Shown: positions 1-9,575 of the stretch, in pieces
How the letters are laid out: each line of letters opens with the position of its first letter
How positions within the stretch are numbered: the first letter of the stretch is position 1
Source: Gymnothorax reevesii
Taxonomy: Eukaryota; Chordata; Actinopteri; Anguilliformes; Muraenidae
Direction of reading: 5' to 3'
Assembly: GCA_029721435.1 (NCBI GenBank)
Contig: CM056576.1
Span: forward strand, 114,990,666 to 115,054,665
DNA length: 64,000 nucleotides
The notes under the pieces: generated by a model
What the model saw: only the letters and a program-made list of their open reading frames with translations
Databases searched by the model: none
What the model was told of the DNA's origin: nothing
Program-made: the position numbers and the translations under genes

Positions 1-1386
1 CTGCTACAGGTCTCAAGAAATAGGGACAGGGACCTGTTTACCATGGTGTAGCATACTCTCGTCTTTTTAACTCAGAGTGGAGGCGTCTGGGCATTGAGGA
101 GATAAGTTTCTTGAGTTTAGCCATTGGAATTTGATCTCACTCTTTTTTAATACAGGCTTCCAGCTGTTGCAGAGTTTTAAATCTCCTGTGACAGACTTTT
201 CATTGAATTATGCACCAAATGTTCTCAATCGGTGGAAGATCAGGACTGTAGGCAGGCCAGTTCAGCACGCGGACTCTTATACTACGAAGCCATGCTATTG
301 TAATAGCTGCAGTATATGGTTTTGCATTGTCCTGGACCTGCTGAAATACACAAGGCCTTCCCTGGAATAGATGTCGTCTGGAGGGGAGTATATGTTGCCC
401 TGAAACTTTTATTTACCTTTCAGCATTCATGGTACTTTTCAATACATGCAAGTGTCCAACACCATATGCACTAATGCATCCCCATACCATCAGAGATACT
501 GACTTTTGAAGTGATCGCTGATAACAGCAGAGGTGGTCTTTCTCCTTAAGCACGCCCATGATTTCCAACAATAATGTCAAATTTGGACTCGTCTGACCAC
601 AGGACACTTTGTTCCTTTGCTATAGTCCATTTTAAATAAGCCTTGGCCCACAGAACACGGGGTTGCTTCTGGATCATGCTCAACAATGGCATCCTTTTTG
701 CATAATAGAGTTTTTGATGGGATCTGTGGATGGCACGGCAGACATTGTTTACAGACAGAGGTTTCTTGAAGTATTCCTGGGCTCATTTAGTAATGTCAAT
801 GACAGAATTATGCTGGTGAGTGATGCAGTGGCGTCTGAGGGCCTGAAGATCACAGGCATCCAGTAAAGGTCTTCGGCCTTTACTGCACAGAGATTTTTCC
901 AGTTTCTCTGAATCTTTTGATCATGTTGTGCACTGTCAATGATGAATCCTTCAAAGCCTTAGCAACTTGACGTTGAGAAACATTGTTTTTAAAATATTAC
1001 GTAATTTTTTTACACAAGCTTTCACAGGATGGAGAGCCTCTGGCCATCTTTACTTCTGAGAGACTCGGCCTCTCTAAAACATCCCTTTTATAGCCAATCA
1101 TGTCACATACCTTATGCCAGTTAACTTAATTACTTGCTTAATGTTCTTTCAGCTGATCCTCTTATATATTAATTGCTTTTTCAGCCCTTTTTTTGCCTGT
1201 GTCCCAACTTTTTTGAGATCTGTTGAAGCCAGGAGAAAAATGTAAAATGTCACAGTTTCAACATCTGAAATGTAATCTATGATCTATTGTAAATAACATA
1301 TTGGCTCATGTGATCTGAAAGTCATTGCATTTTGATTTTATTCACAATTTAAACTTTGTCCCAACTATTTCAGAATTGTGGTTGTA
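1..1386 (-). mobile_element. Tc1-like DNA transposon, decayed, cut by window edge
   Basis: Minus-strand Tc1/mariner element. Its 5' terminal repeat ends at about 1386 with the family's terminal bases next to TA. The transposase would start at the ATG complementary to 1045-1047 and run leftward. Fragments at 413-786 read as helix-turn-helix and early catalytic parts of the transposase but lie in different frames, so it is not functional. The other end lies outside the window. Copy B keeps only the stretch upstream of the transposase start (39991-40255). Confidence 0.8.
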
Positions 1387-1942
1387 ATCATTTCCTTTGT
1401 TACACCTTGTGCAGTTAGTTTCAATGCAGCAATATGTCTAAAAAAGTGAGCATGATTGATTCTTCTTGAAAAGAAAAAACATTTCATAGTGTATATTAAC
1501 AGCTTGAGAGAATTCTCAGACTGAAGTTACGGCTGCAATTAAATTCAGTGCATCAGTCCCCCAGATCGAGCCTGGGGACCACTAATCTTTTTCACAGAAT
1601 CAGTACAGAAACTTTTTGAGTGGTAAATGTGCGGTGGACTTACAGTAACATCTTGTGGCCAAATGAAGACACTACACCGAGGCACAGTGTAATAAAATAG
1701 TGCGTTTTCAGCAGGTGCGCTTCCTGACTGTAAGGCGAGTTAGGGAACTTATGTGATCTGCATGGCGGATGGAAATTAAATAAAATAAAGGCGCACTATC
1801 ATGTTTCTAAAGTCAAACGCTTATATTTTTGGTTGAAATAAAAAAAAAAAGTTGACTTTAATTGCTTAGGTGTTTTACATTGGCTAATATTTCCTTTCTT
1901 TTCTTCCCAGTTGGATAAATTCAACTTGCAAGATATCTAGAG
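1387..1942. other. Non-coding spacer between transposons
   Basis: No gene is recognised. The stretch is AT-rich and nearly identical to copy B around 40230-40820. It includes a short T/C-rich tract near 1889-1910 that is expanded into a pentanucleotide repeat in copy B. Confidence 0.5.
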
Positions 1943-2792
1943 TAGGGGTGTAACGGTTTTGAACCGAACCGGAAAACCGCGGTTCAAAGTACTTTGGTTC
2001 AACTACTCGTTCTGTCATCTTGAACCGCGGTTTGGCCGCGCACGTCATAATTCCGAGGAGCACTCGAATGCAGCATAACTTTTTCTCCCGGCTTCTTTTC
2101 ACAATAATGTAAGCGATTATGTAAACTCAGTAAGTGGCGGTAATGCACCATATGGTTTGTAAACTTCCATAAAACTCCAAAAAGAAGAAGAAGAACAATG
2201 CAGCATAACCTCACAAGCGAGTTGACGGCAATGACGGACAAACCCGAACTAGCAGCACCCCCAGCCACATTCTGGTCGGCCGTGTGGAGACATTTTGGGT
2301 TTCCTATTGAGACAACAGAGGATGGTGGTCGCGTCGTTACCCGAACGCAAGTTATTTGTCGTTATATCTTATATATTTATATTTTATATTTTATTTATTT
2401 AAACAATGTTGGCTGCTCTTAAGAGAAGTGTTTTTTTTTTTAATTTCTTTTTGTTATTCCTCAAACTGGTATCAGAACAGTTTCACTTATTTTATAATGA
2501 CAAAGTAGACTGATCATAATACAAATGTTTATTTTATTATTCTTGGTTAATTGAGGTTAATTAGATGTACCTTATTATTGAGGACTGGTCTAAAGAGATG
2601 TTATTATAACATATATAATTGAGTCATGTACATGTTCTTAATATTGCAATAAAATCAAGACATTTTGTCTGGAGGTTTTCAACAACTAAAAATATCAGTG
2701 TTGTTTTAACCGAACCGAAGTTTGAACCGAATCGTCACTTAAAAACAGAAAGTGGAACCGAACCGTGGGTATGTTGAACCGTTAAACCCCTA
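1943..2792 (+). mobile_element. Non-autonomous hAT transposon (850 bp), copy A only
   Basis: The ends are 16-bp terminal inverted repeats: TAGGGGTGTAACGGTT at the left, and TAGGGGTTTAACGGTT when the right end is read inward. The flanking 8-bp target duplications are ATCTAGAG (1935-1942) and ATCTGGAG (2793-2800). Copy B has the empty site at 40822-40829 with a single ATCTGGAG. An 8-bp duplication is the hAT hallmark. Inside, at 2198-2422 on the plus strand, a short open frame resembles the start of a BED zinc finger (Trp, His-Phe-Gly-Phe, then Val-Ile-Cys), so this is probably a deleted derivative of an autonomous hAT. Confidence 0.9.
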
Positions 2793-2861
2793 ATCTGGAG
2801 AGGTAGTTATGTAATTATGTAGACAGGTGCCTCTAAGAGCCATGGAAAGCTTTCATGAAAG

Positions 2862-3978
2862 TCAATCAAAATACAATGAATTTCGGATCACATGAGTCAA
2901 TATGATATTTACAATGGAACATAGGTAACACTTCAAATGTTGAAAATGAGGTCATTTCAAATTTTCTGGCTTCAACAGGTCTCAACTAAGTTGGTACACA
3001 GGCAAAAAAGAGCTGAAAAAGCAATTAATATGTAAGAGAATCAGCTGAAAGAACATTTAGCAAGTAATTACATTAACTGGCATCAGGTGTGCAACATGAT
3101 TGGGTATAAAAGGGATGTCTTGGAGAGGCTGAGTCTCTCAGAAGTAAAGATGGCCAGAGGCTCTCCAACCTGTGAAGGCTTGTGTAAAAAAAAAAAAAAT
3201 TGTGGAATACTTCAAAAACAATATTCCTCAATGTCAAATTGCAAAGGCTTTGAAGGTCTCATCATCAACAGCGCATAACATCATCAAAAGATTCAGAGAA
3301 AACTGGAAAAATCTCTGTGTGTAAGGAACAAGGCCGAAATCCTTTACTGGATGCCTGTGATCTTCGGGCCCTTGGACGCCACCACATCACTCACCGGCAT
3401 GATTCTGTCATTGACATTACTAGATGGGCCCAGGAATACATAGAGAAACCACTGTATGTAAACATGGTCCGCCGTGCCATCCACAGATGCCACCTAAAAC
3501 TCTATTACGCAAAAAGGAAGGCATTGTTGAGCATTATCCAGAAACGTTAATTTACAAGGTTAATTTAAAATGGTCTGTTGCAAAGTGCCAAAGTGTCCTG
3601 TGGTCAGATGAGTCCAAATTTGACATTCTTGTTGGAAATCATGGGCGTGGTGTCCTCCGGGCTAAAGAGGAGAAAGACCACCCCTGCTGTTATCAGCGAT
3701 CAGTTTAAACAAGATTGGGAACAAATTCCAATGGCTAAATTCAAGAAACTTGTCTCCTCAATGCACAGACACCTCCACTCTGCATTAAAAAGAAGAGGGG
3801 ATGCTACACCATAGTAAATGGGTCCCGTCCCAACTTTTTTGAGACATGTAGCAGCCATCAAATTTGAAATGAGCTCATTTTGTGGATAAAATTGTAAAAT
3901 TTCTCAGTTTCAATATTTGCTATGTTATCTCTGTTCTTTCATGAACTTTGTCCCAACTATTTTGGAATTGGGGTTGTA
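2862..3978 (+). mobile_element. Tc1-like transposon, internally deleted (copy A)
   Basis: Plus-strand Tc1-like copy. The transposase start (Met-Ala-Arg-Gly) is at 3150, and frames continue through 3317-3814 with frameshifts. The 3' terminal repeat ends at 3978. Compared with its copy B partner (40890-42362) it lacks 352 bp of the catalytic region: the left part stops at about 3710 and resumes directly in the C-terminal coding part. It is non-autonomous and not expected to make transposase. Confidence 0.8.
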
Positions 3979-4204
3979 AGTATTAAACATGCTTGTCATG
4001 AAGGGGTTGAATAATTTTGAGCTTGCAGTAGTCATAAAAAGTGGAATTTTGCATGAAATTTGGAGAAGCCACTTTGTAATATTTGTTGTGTTGAGCCCTT
4101 TAAACTGTACTTGTTTGATTTGTTCATTGCAAACAGCTGAAAGTTTGTAAATTTTGCCAGTAAACCTAATTTGCAACGGGTGTTGAATAATTTTCATCAT
4201 AACT
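3979..4204. repeat. Unclassified interspersed repeat fragment
   Basis: The stretch carries two similar words in a roughly mirrored layout (GGTTGAATAATTTTGAGC near 4000 and TGTTGAATAATTTTCATC near 4181), and it recurs at 42363-42587 in copy B. It looks like a short MITE-type repeat, but no family is recognised. Confidence 0.4.
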
Positions 4205-4249
4205 GTGTATATATATTTATATATATATATATATATGCGCGCACACACG

Positions 4250-4280
<31 letters not shown>
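4205..4280. repeat. TA/CA microsatellite
   Basis: Alternating TA dinucleotides are followed by a (CA)n run broken by GC steps. The copy B counterpart at 42588-42646 is shorter in the TA part. Confidence 0.9.
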
Positions 4281-4282
<2 letters not shown>

Positions 4283-4935
4283 CCCAATTCCAAAAAACTT
4301 GGTATGGTGTGCAAAATGTAAATAAAAGCAGAATGCAATGATTTTAAAATGTATTAAACTGACATTTTATTCACAAAAGAATATAGGCAAAATATCAGAT
4401 GTTGAAAGGGAGACATTTTACCATTTAATGAAAAATATTCGCCCATTTTGAATTTGATGGCAGCAGCACATCTCAAAAAGTGGGAATAGGGCCATGTTTC
4501 CTATTGTTTAGCATTCCCTCTTTTAACGACAGTCTGTAAATTTCTTGGAAGTGAGATTAATTGCTGGAGTTTTGGGAGAGGAAAGTTGTCATATAAAATG
4601 TCATGGGTATGAGGTGCTTCTCCTTGTTTGCATCTCTGTTTTGGTGCTAATCATGGTGATGCTGTATCTAACCAAAGGTGCAATTTTGGTGTCATCTGAC
4701 TGAAGCACCTTGTTCCAATCATAATTTAAATGACGTTTGCCAAACTCCAAGCACTTGCTTCTGTGTCTTCTGGTCAGAAAAGGCTTTCTTCAGGCAAACC
4801 TTCCAAAGAGCCTGTGGCTGTGGAGGTGGCGCCTGATGGTGCTTTTTGAAACCTGGTGACCCCAAGATGCCATCAAGGCCTGTGATTCCTTCACAGTGAT
4901 TCTTCAATGGCTGCCCAGTGAAGGCATAAGTATGC
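4281..4935 (-). mobile_element. Tc1-like element of a second family, fragment
   Basis: It starts with an ACAACCCAATTCCAAAAAAC-type terminal repeat and continues into sequence that reads as decayed transposase on the minus strand, without a usable frame. The right terminal repeat is not seen. The copy B partner is 42647-43300. Confidence 0.6.
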
Positions 4936-5772
4936 AAGGTTTTGCTGTTGTTTTATTGCCATTATTGTGACAAACTGCGCCGTCTATATAAGATTTTAGA
5001 CACTTTGGGCTTTCTACTATCCGCTGAAATATAAGGGGTTTGAGGAGACTGAATATTCTGTCCTCCAGCCAGTAAAGAATATGTTCTCTCTGACCCCCCA
5101 ACCCCCCACATAGTTGTCTCTTTATATTACTCGAAGCTCCTCCCACTCACTGGCTAATTTGCGTCTCGTCAGGGAAGAAAGCAAACACACTGCAGACCTC
5201 CACAGTTTAAAAAGAAAGTGATATATGTCTGTGTCGTCATGCAGCGCCGACAGACCTACTGCCTTGATATTTATAGGATCAATTTATTGCAAAAATTGCA
5301 TATATTGGTCACATATTCTGTGGAGGTACAGTGATTAAAAAAAAAAAAGCCATATATTATTAAACTTGAGGCGAGTTGCATCAGGGATTTGGCAAAGCGA
5401 TACTGCTGGGCTGATTGATTTTTCAACACCTCTTTGATGTTTTATCGGCACACCTCACCAACAATTTATTATATAGCTACAATTTATCATTAAGAGTTGA
5501 CCTTTTGTGATTAAATGGAATTTGATTTTTTATTTTTTTTTAGTTATGACTCTTCAGTGATAACTAAAAACTTTGTAAAATAAAATTTAAAATATGACAA
5601 TATGGTGCTAAATTTGCGCCACAAAATTAAATTCATTTTTTTGTAAGCACGTTGCAGGTGCATTGGACTGGGGCCAAATATGTGCATAACATTGAGAGAG
5701 ATTTCCTGTAGAGTCTTTATCAGCTCTAAGGTGATGATTAAAAACCATCTTCAGAGTTGTAGAATCCTTGCA
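4936..5772. other. AT-rich spacer downstream of V1
   Basis: No coding or mobile feature is recognised. It is strongly conserved with 43301-44138 of copy B. Confidence 0.5.
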
Positions 5773-5810
5773 GGCTTTTGTAAGGGAATTGGCATTAATT
5801 TATCACTGTG
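5773..5810 (-). other. V1 RSS (copy A), altered nonamer
   Basis: On the plus strand it reads nonamer GGCTTTTGT (5773-5781), 22-bp spacer, heptamer CACTGTG (5804-5810), directly abutting the V exon. The heptamer is consensus. The nonamer has one change (T to C) from GGTTTTTGT, which copy B retains. Confidence 0.9.
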
Positions 5811-6260
5811 CGACGCCACAGAGCACAGTGATACAGTGCAGTGTCTTCTGGAGTTAATCTTGAAATAGTCAGAACTGTTTTTCCACTGGATTTGTCAGCA
5901 GTTGCATCAAATCGTTCTTCAGCAAAATTTGATGTGCCAGACAAATACCCCCTGTGCAGTATATACTGAAGAGCTGACCCAGGGTACTGACGGTACCAGT
6001 AGAAAGTATAGACATAGCCTGTGCTGCCTGTGCTGAAGGTACAGCCCATGGAGACTTGTTGTCCTTCAGTCATGTTCAGTACTTTAACTTCTCCAGAGGA
6101 AATGCCTGAAAGGAATATATTGTACACAGAAAGAAAAAATTTACCATTATGTCATCAAAATTAGGTTCAGCAACAAGCAGAAACTGATATTTTCTTTGCA
6201 GGTAATCAAAGATGACTTACAAAATGTAACTGTTAGCACCAGCCCTGCAAGAAACTCCAT
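5811..6260 (-). CDS. T-cell receptor alpha/delta variable segment V1 (copy A)
   Basis: Germline V segment of the TCR alpha or delta chain; it forms the antigen-binding N-terminal immunoglobulin domain after V(D)J joining. The leader exon is 6221-6260 (13 codons of hydrophobic signal peptide starting Met-Glu-Phe-Leu), the intron is 115 bp with GT/AG ends, and the V exon is 5811-6105 (295 bp). The first cysteine sits in Ser-Met-Gly-Cys, then Phe-Tyr-Trp-Tyr-Arg-Gln, then Asp-Thr-Ala-Leu-Tyr-His-Cys-Ala-Leu-Trp. The usual Tyr before the second Cys is His here, whereas copy B has Tyr. There are no stops. Assignment to alpha/delta rather than gamma rests on framework similarity and on its TRAV-like neighbours. 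A GTGGGAGGAG box lies about 75 bp upstream of the ATG. Confidence 0.88.
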
Positions 6261-7068
6261 TGTGGGATTTGGGTCATGAGAGGAGAGAGAACCTGAGGCA
6301 GAATTTGTGCTTTTGTATGGCTGTGAGGATGAGTGGGAGGAGCAACAGTGCCCTTCATTATTTATCTTATTTTGCCTATACATCTGTGTTTTACAATGAT
6401 AATACTATGCCCGGCAATTATTTACCTGCCATTTTGTTGATTACATTTCGATTGTAAATACTAGACTAAATTACATAGGAATAGAACATCCATCTGACAC
6501 ATCTAAAGGCCCATTTAAAGACTTATTTACCTTCAAATCTGCCTTGACAACCATCCTGTACCGTTCTTCTAAGAGGGATAAGTACCCAATTACTCATATT
6601 TGTACTCATAATCAGGTTGAATGAAGTTTCAGGTATTTTCGCATTTTAACCATATCAGTCACGTTTGTAAGACGCAGTTTGTATTCATTTGAATTGGAAA
6701 ATGTCATCCAGCGTGGCTGCATTTATGAACAAAACATAATAGATGCATGTAGGGGTGCAATGCATTTTTGATATGTTATAGTTATGATGACATTCTTCTT
6801 TCTTCAGGTGAAACATGAGGAAAGATTTATTTTTCAGTATAATTCCACGGGAGGTGGAAAAATACCAAAAACCACACTTCTCAGGTCAGAAAGGGTCAGG
6901 TCTATACTCATAACAATGATTTAAGACTAGAATTAATGATAAAACATAGGTGGAGGCTATCTGAGTGCGCCCAGCAAGTAAGGCTACTTTATGTTTTATG
7001 CATAAAGCGCAGAAACACACCGGGACGCTTGTAGGGATGTCCATATAACTCTGCATACCTTTGGCTGC
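6261..7068. other. V1 5' flank and spacer
   Basis: The first 100 bp upstream of the leader should hold the V1 promoter; GAGTGGGAGGAGC lies at 6331-6343. The rest is non-coding and matches 44627-45420 in copy B. Confidence 0.45.
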
Positions 7069-7384
7069 ATACCTTCGCCGACGCCACTGAATCCCTCGCC
7101 ACTGGCGTTGGTTTCATGCCGATCGGATAAAAATTGACCGAGATATGGCCGAAAGTCGGTTTTGACCTTTTCGTGGCCTTGACCTTGACCTTTGACCCGA
7201 TCACTCCCAAAATCTAATCGATTGATCCTCAGGTCATGCCAAATCAACCCACCAAATTTTATGAAATTCCGTTTGGTACTTTTTGAGTTATTCGATACAC
7301 ATACATACAGACAGACACACAAACAAATAAATACACGGGGATCAAAACATTACCTTCGTCAGCGAAGTCGCTGGCGAAGGTAAT
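7069..7384. mobile_element. MITE-like interspersed repeat, copy A only
   Basis: It begins near TACCTTCGCCGACGCC and ends with a hairpin whose arms are 7349-7364 and 7369-7384 (15 of 16 bp paired). It contains the motif ACTTTTTGAGTTATTCGATA followed by an ACAGACAGACAC-type run, a layout found in many fish interspersed repeats. Copy B has unrelated sequence between the same flanks. Confidence 0.6.
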
Positions 7385-8998
7385 AACTTGAATAAAAACC
7401 TGGGCATCAGTCATGCTAGCTAATGAGAATACACAGCCACTTGCTGGGCTAAGATGCCCTATTTGTAGGAAAAAAAAAAAAAAACCCACAGCTAATTCCT
7501 GCTGTTCAAACGAGCCCCAACACTCTTGCTCTTCAACTCGCATACAGATGTCACAACCTCGCGCTTTTTTCCCCGCCCAGAGCATTTACACCCAAATCTA
7601 TCCAGTTAACCTGTTCTCTTTTAGGTCCGCTAAAGGCCATCAATGAGCTGTGTTTTCATACCCTTATTTTTAAATCCAAAATCACAGATGACATCACACA
7701 AACAATACATACGCCCTCACAAACTTATTGGTCACAACCTAATGTAAAATCCTCAACACTGTATGCTGCAAAGAAAATCCAAAGAAACATTACAGTAGAG
7801 TAATATGCATTTAAATCTGCAAACTGCGTGTTTTTCACAGGGAGACAAAACTTGTGACAGTGCGTTTGATAGCGCCCCCAGATGGATCACCCCAAAGAAA
7901 CAGGCATGACAATGAACAGCACTGTCACATTATGAATTCAATGTTTATATTTCAATATTAAGAATTCAATTGCTGTTCAAATTCAAATGCTAATGTCACT
8001 TATTTGCTTGCACAGAAAACAGTTTTTAGGAAAACTGAATTTTCACATGCGAACACAATGTAGAAAAAATTTAGGGACATGACTTGATTGCTTATTCACC
8101 CATCAGAATGGTTATTTTGTGTCTTTTTGTATTTTGTGTAAAAGGAGATACAGATATATTTATACATTTTAGAGTCATGAGGTGAAAGGCATGTGTTCTT
8201 TCTTATGGTTAAAGCTGACTATTTTGAAAACTGAGGAGACCCAACTTTGACCGGCTGTCACACAAAATGATTTATTTATTTATTTATTTTTTGCCGGTGA
8301 TGATTTAGGTCGCATAAATTATAGGACAAGTCAAGGAAATAGAAAAAAAAAGTTCTAGCTTCACTTTTGCAAAATTTCATTTGCCACAACCCTGGTTCCC
8401 AGTATGTGAGCCTGAGCCACAGATATACTGTAAGCCTTTTTCAGCAACGCTAGACGTGTATTTCAGATATTCCATCATGAAACAGTGACATCTTGCTGAA
8501 AACTAAAGCCACTGCAGCATGCTGAGGACAAGATTTTTTTCTCCAGTTTTGTGGACTGCTATGGTAGCAGCTAATGGTTTTGAAAAATAGAATAGTAATA
8601 ATAAAAAAAACAGTGATGCACATTATGCACATTACATTCATTAATCTAAATGAATAAATGAGCATCAGACGTTCGGTGAATATCATTCTGTGCTTCATCT
8701 CTTTCACACCTCCCCATCTGGTAATTGGTCTTCAGAAAAAAAAGTTCACTTTTAGTAAACTTTTAGTCAAATAATAATCTGTTTTTCAATATGCACATTT
8801 AAAATGCCAGTATAAGGAAAAATATACACTGCAAATATCATACGCCCGTAGCAAGATATTGGAGTGGGAGTTTTTTTTTAACAATTGATTTTAAAAATGA
8901 TAAAAAACATCTCCGAATAATGTTCCTTCATTAAAAACATATCCTTGAGTACGCAGTTATGATTTATAAAAATCATGCTTGGGTTTGTCTCTTCCTCA
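7385..8998. other. Intergenic spacer between V2 and V1
   Basis: AT-rich, no gene recognised. It aligns with 46230-47791 of copy B with small indels, including a TTTA run near 8275. Confidence 0.5.
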
Positions 8999-9036
8999 GG
9001 TTTTTGAGCTGATCTCATGGGTTTCCTGTCACTGTG
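8999..9036 (-). other. V2 RSS (copy A), altered nonamer
   Basis: The plus strand shows nonamer GGTTTTTGA (8999-9007), 22-bp spacer, and consensus heptamer CACTGTG (9030-9036). The last nonamer base differs from consensus, while copy B has GGTTTTTGT. Confidence 0.9.
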
Positions 9037-9575
9037 GGCACCAGGGCACAGTAGTACAGTGCAGAGTCTGTCAGTGCAGCAGAGGAGATCTGCAGATCCA
9101 CACGCTTGATGTTCTTATCGTGTTTCACAGTGAACCTCTTATCTGTCTTTTCCTCAGTTCCTCCAATGATGAGGATGAGGAATTTTGGTTTGGATCCAGA
9201 ATACTGTCGATACCACTGTAGACTGTAAACACTCGCAGCTGAGTAGGAGCATGTCAGATTAACTCTGCTGCCAGCCAGAATACGCTCTTCTGTAGATGTG
9301 GCTGTAATTGTATCCTGTCCAAGGCCATTACCTGTGGGCAAAATTATGTTTTCTATTACTTTAAAGTGATAAGTGAAATTTACTGAGCCAGGTGTTGTTC
9401 CCTGTAATTTAGGTTCATAAAAGATACAAAAAACTTTTATGCTCAGTTTTAGTCACGAAGAATTTAATATTGAGACATTCCTCGAAATTGTATGAGCACT
9501 ACCGATGACAGATGCAAATAGCCACTTACCAAACACTGCTGACAATAGAAGAAATAAACAATGTAGTTTCATCAT
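9037..9575 (-). CDS. TRAV: T-cell receptor alpha variable segment V2 (copy A)
   Basis: The leader exon is 9530-9575 (15 codons plus one base, starting Met-Met-Lys-Leu with a Leu-rich core; the first of two ATGs was chosen, the second is equally possible), the intron is 198 bp, and the V exon is 9037-9331 (295 bp). The V domain starts Gly-Asn-Gly-Leu-Gly-Gln-Asp, has Leu-Thr-Cys, Leu-Gln-Trp-Tyr-Arg-Gln-Tyr, and ends Asp-Ser-Ala-Leu-Tyr-Tyr-Cys-Ala-Leu-Val-Pro at the RSS. The frame is open throughout. It belongs with V4, V5 and V6 to one subgroup. GGGAGGAGTTA lies on the minus strand about 85 bp upstream of the ATG. Confidence 0.92.

Noticed and set aside
2198..2422. Complete host gene with BED finger
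   Set aside because: It lies wholly inside the 850-bp hAT, ends in low-complexity AT sequence, and lacks the rest of the finger.
4205..4280. CRISPR-like array from repeated CACACA words
   Set aside because: It is a simple microsatellite without spacers, in a vertebrate genome.
5811..6105. V1 as a TCR gamma V segment because it ends Cys-Ala-Leu-Trp
   Set aside because: Framework residues, neighbours and RSS fit the teleost alpha/delta set; Cys-Ala-Leu-Trp alone is weak evidence.
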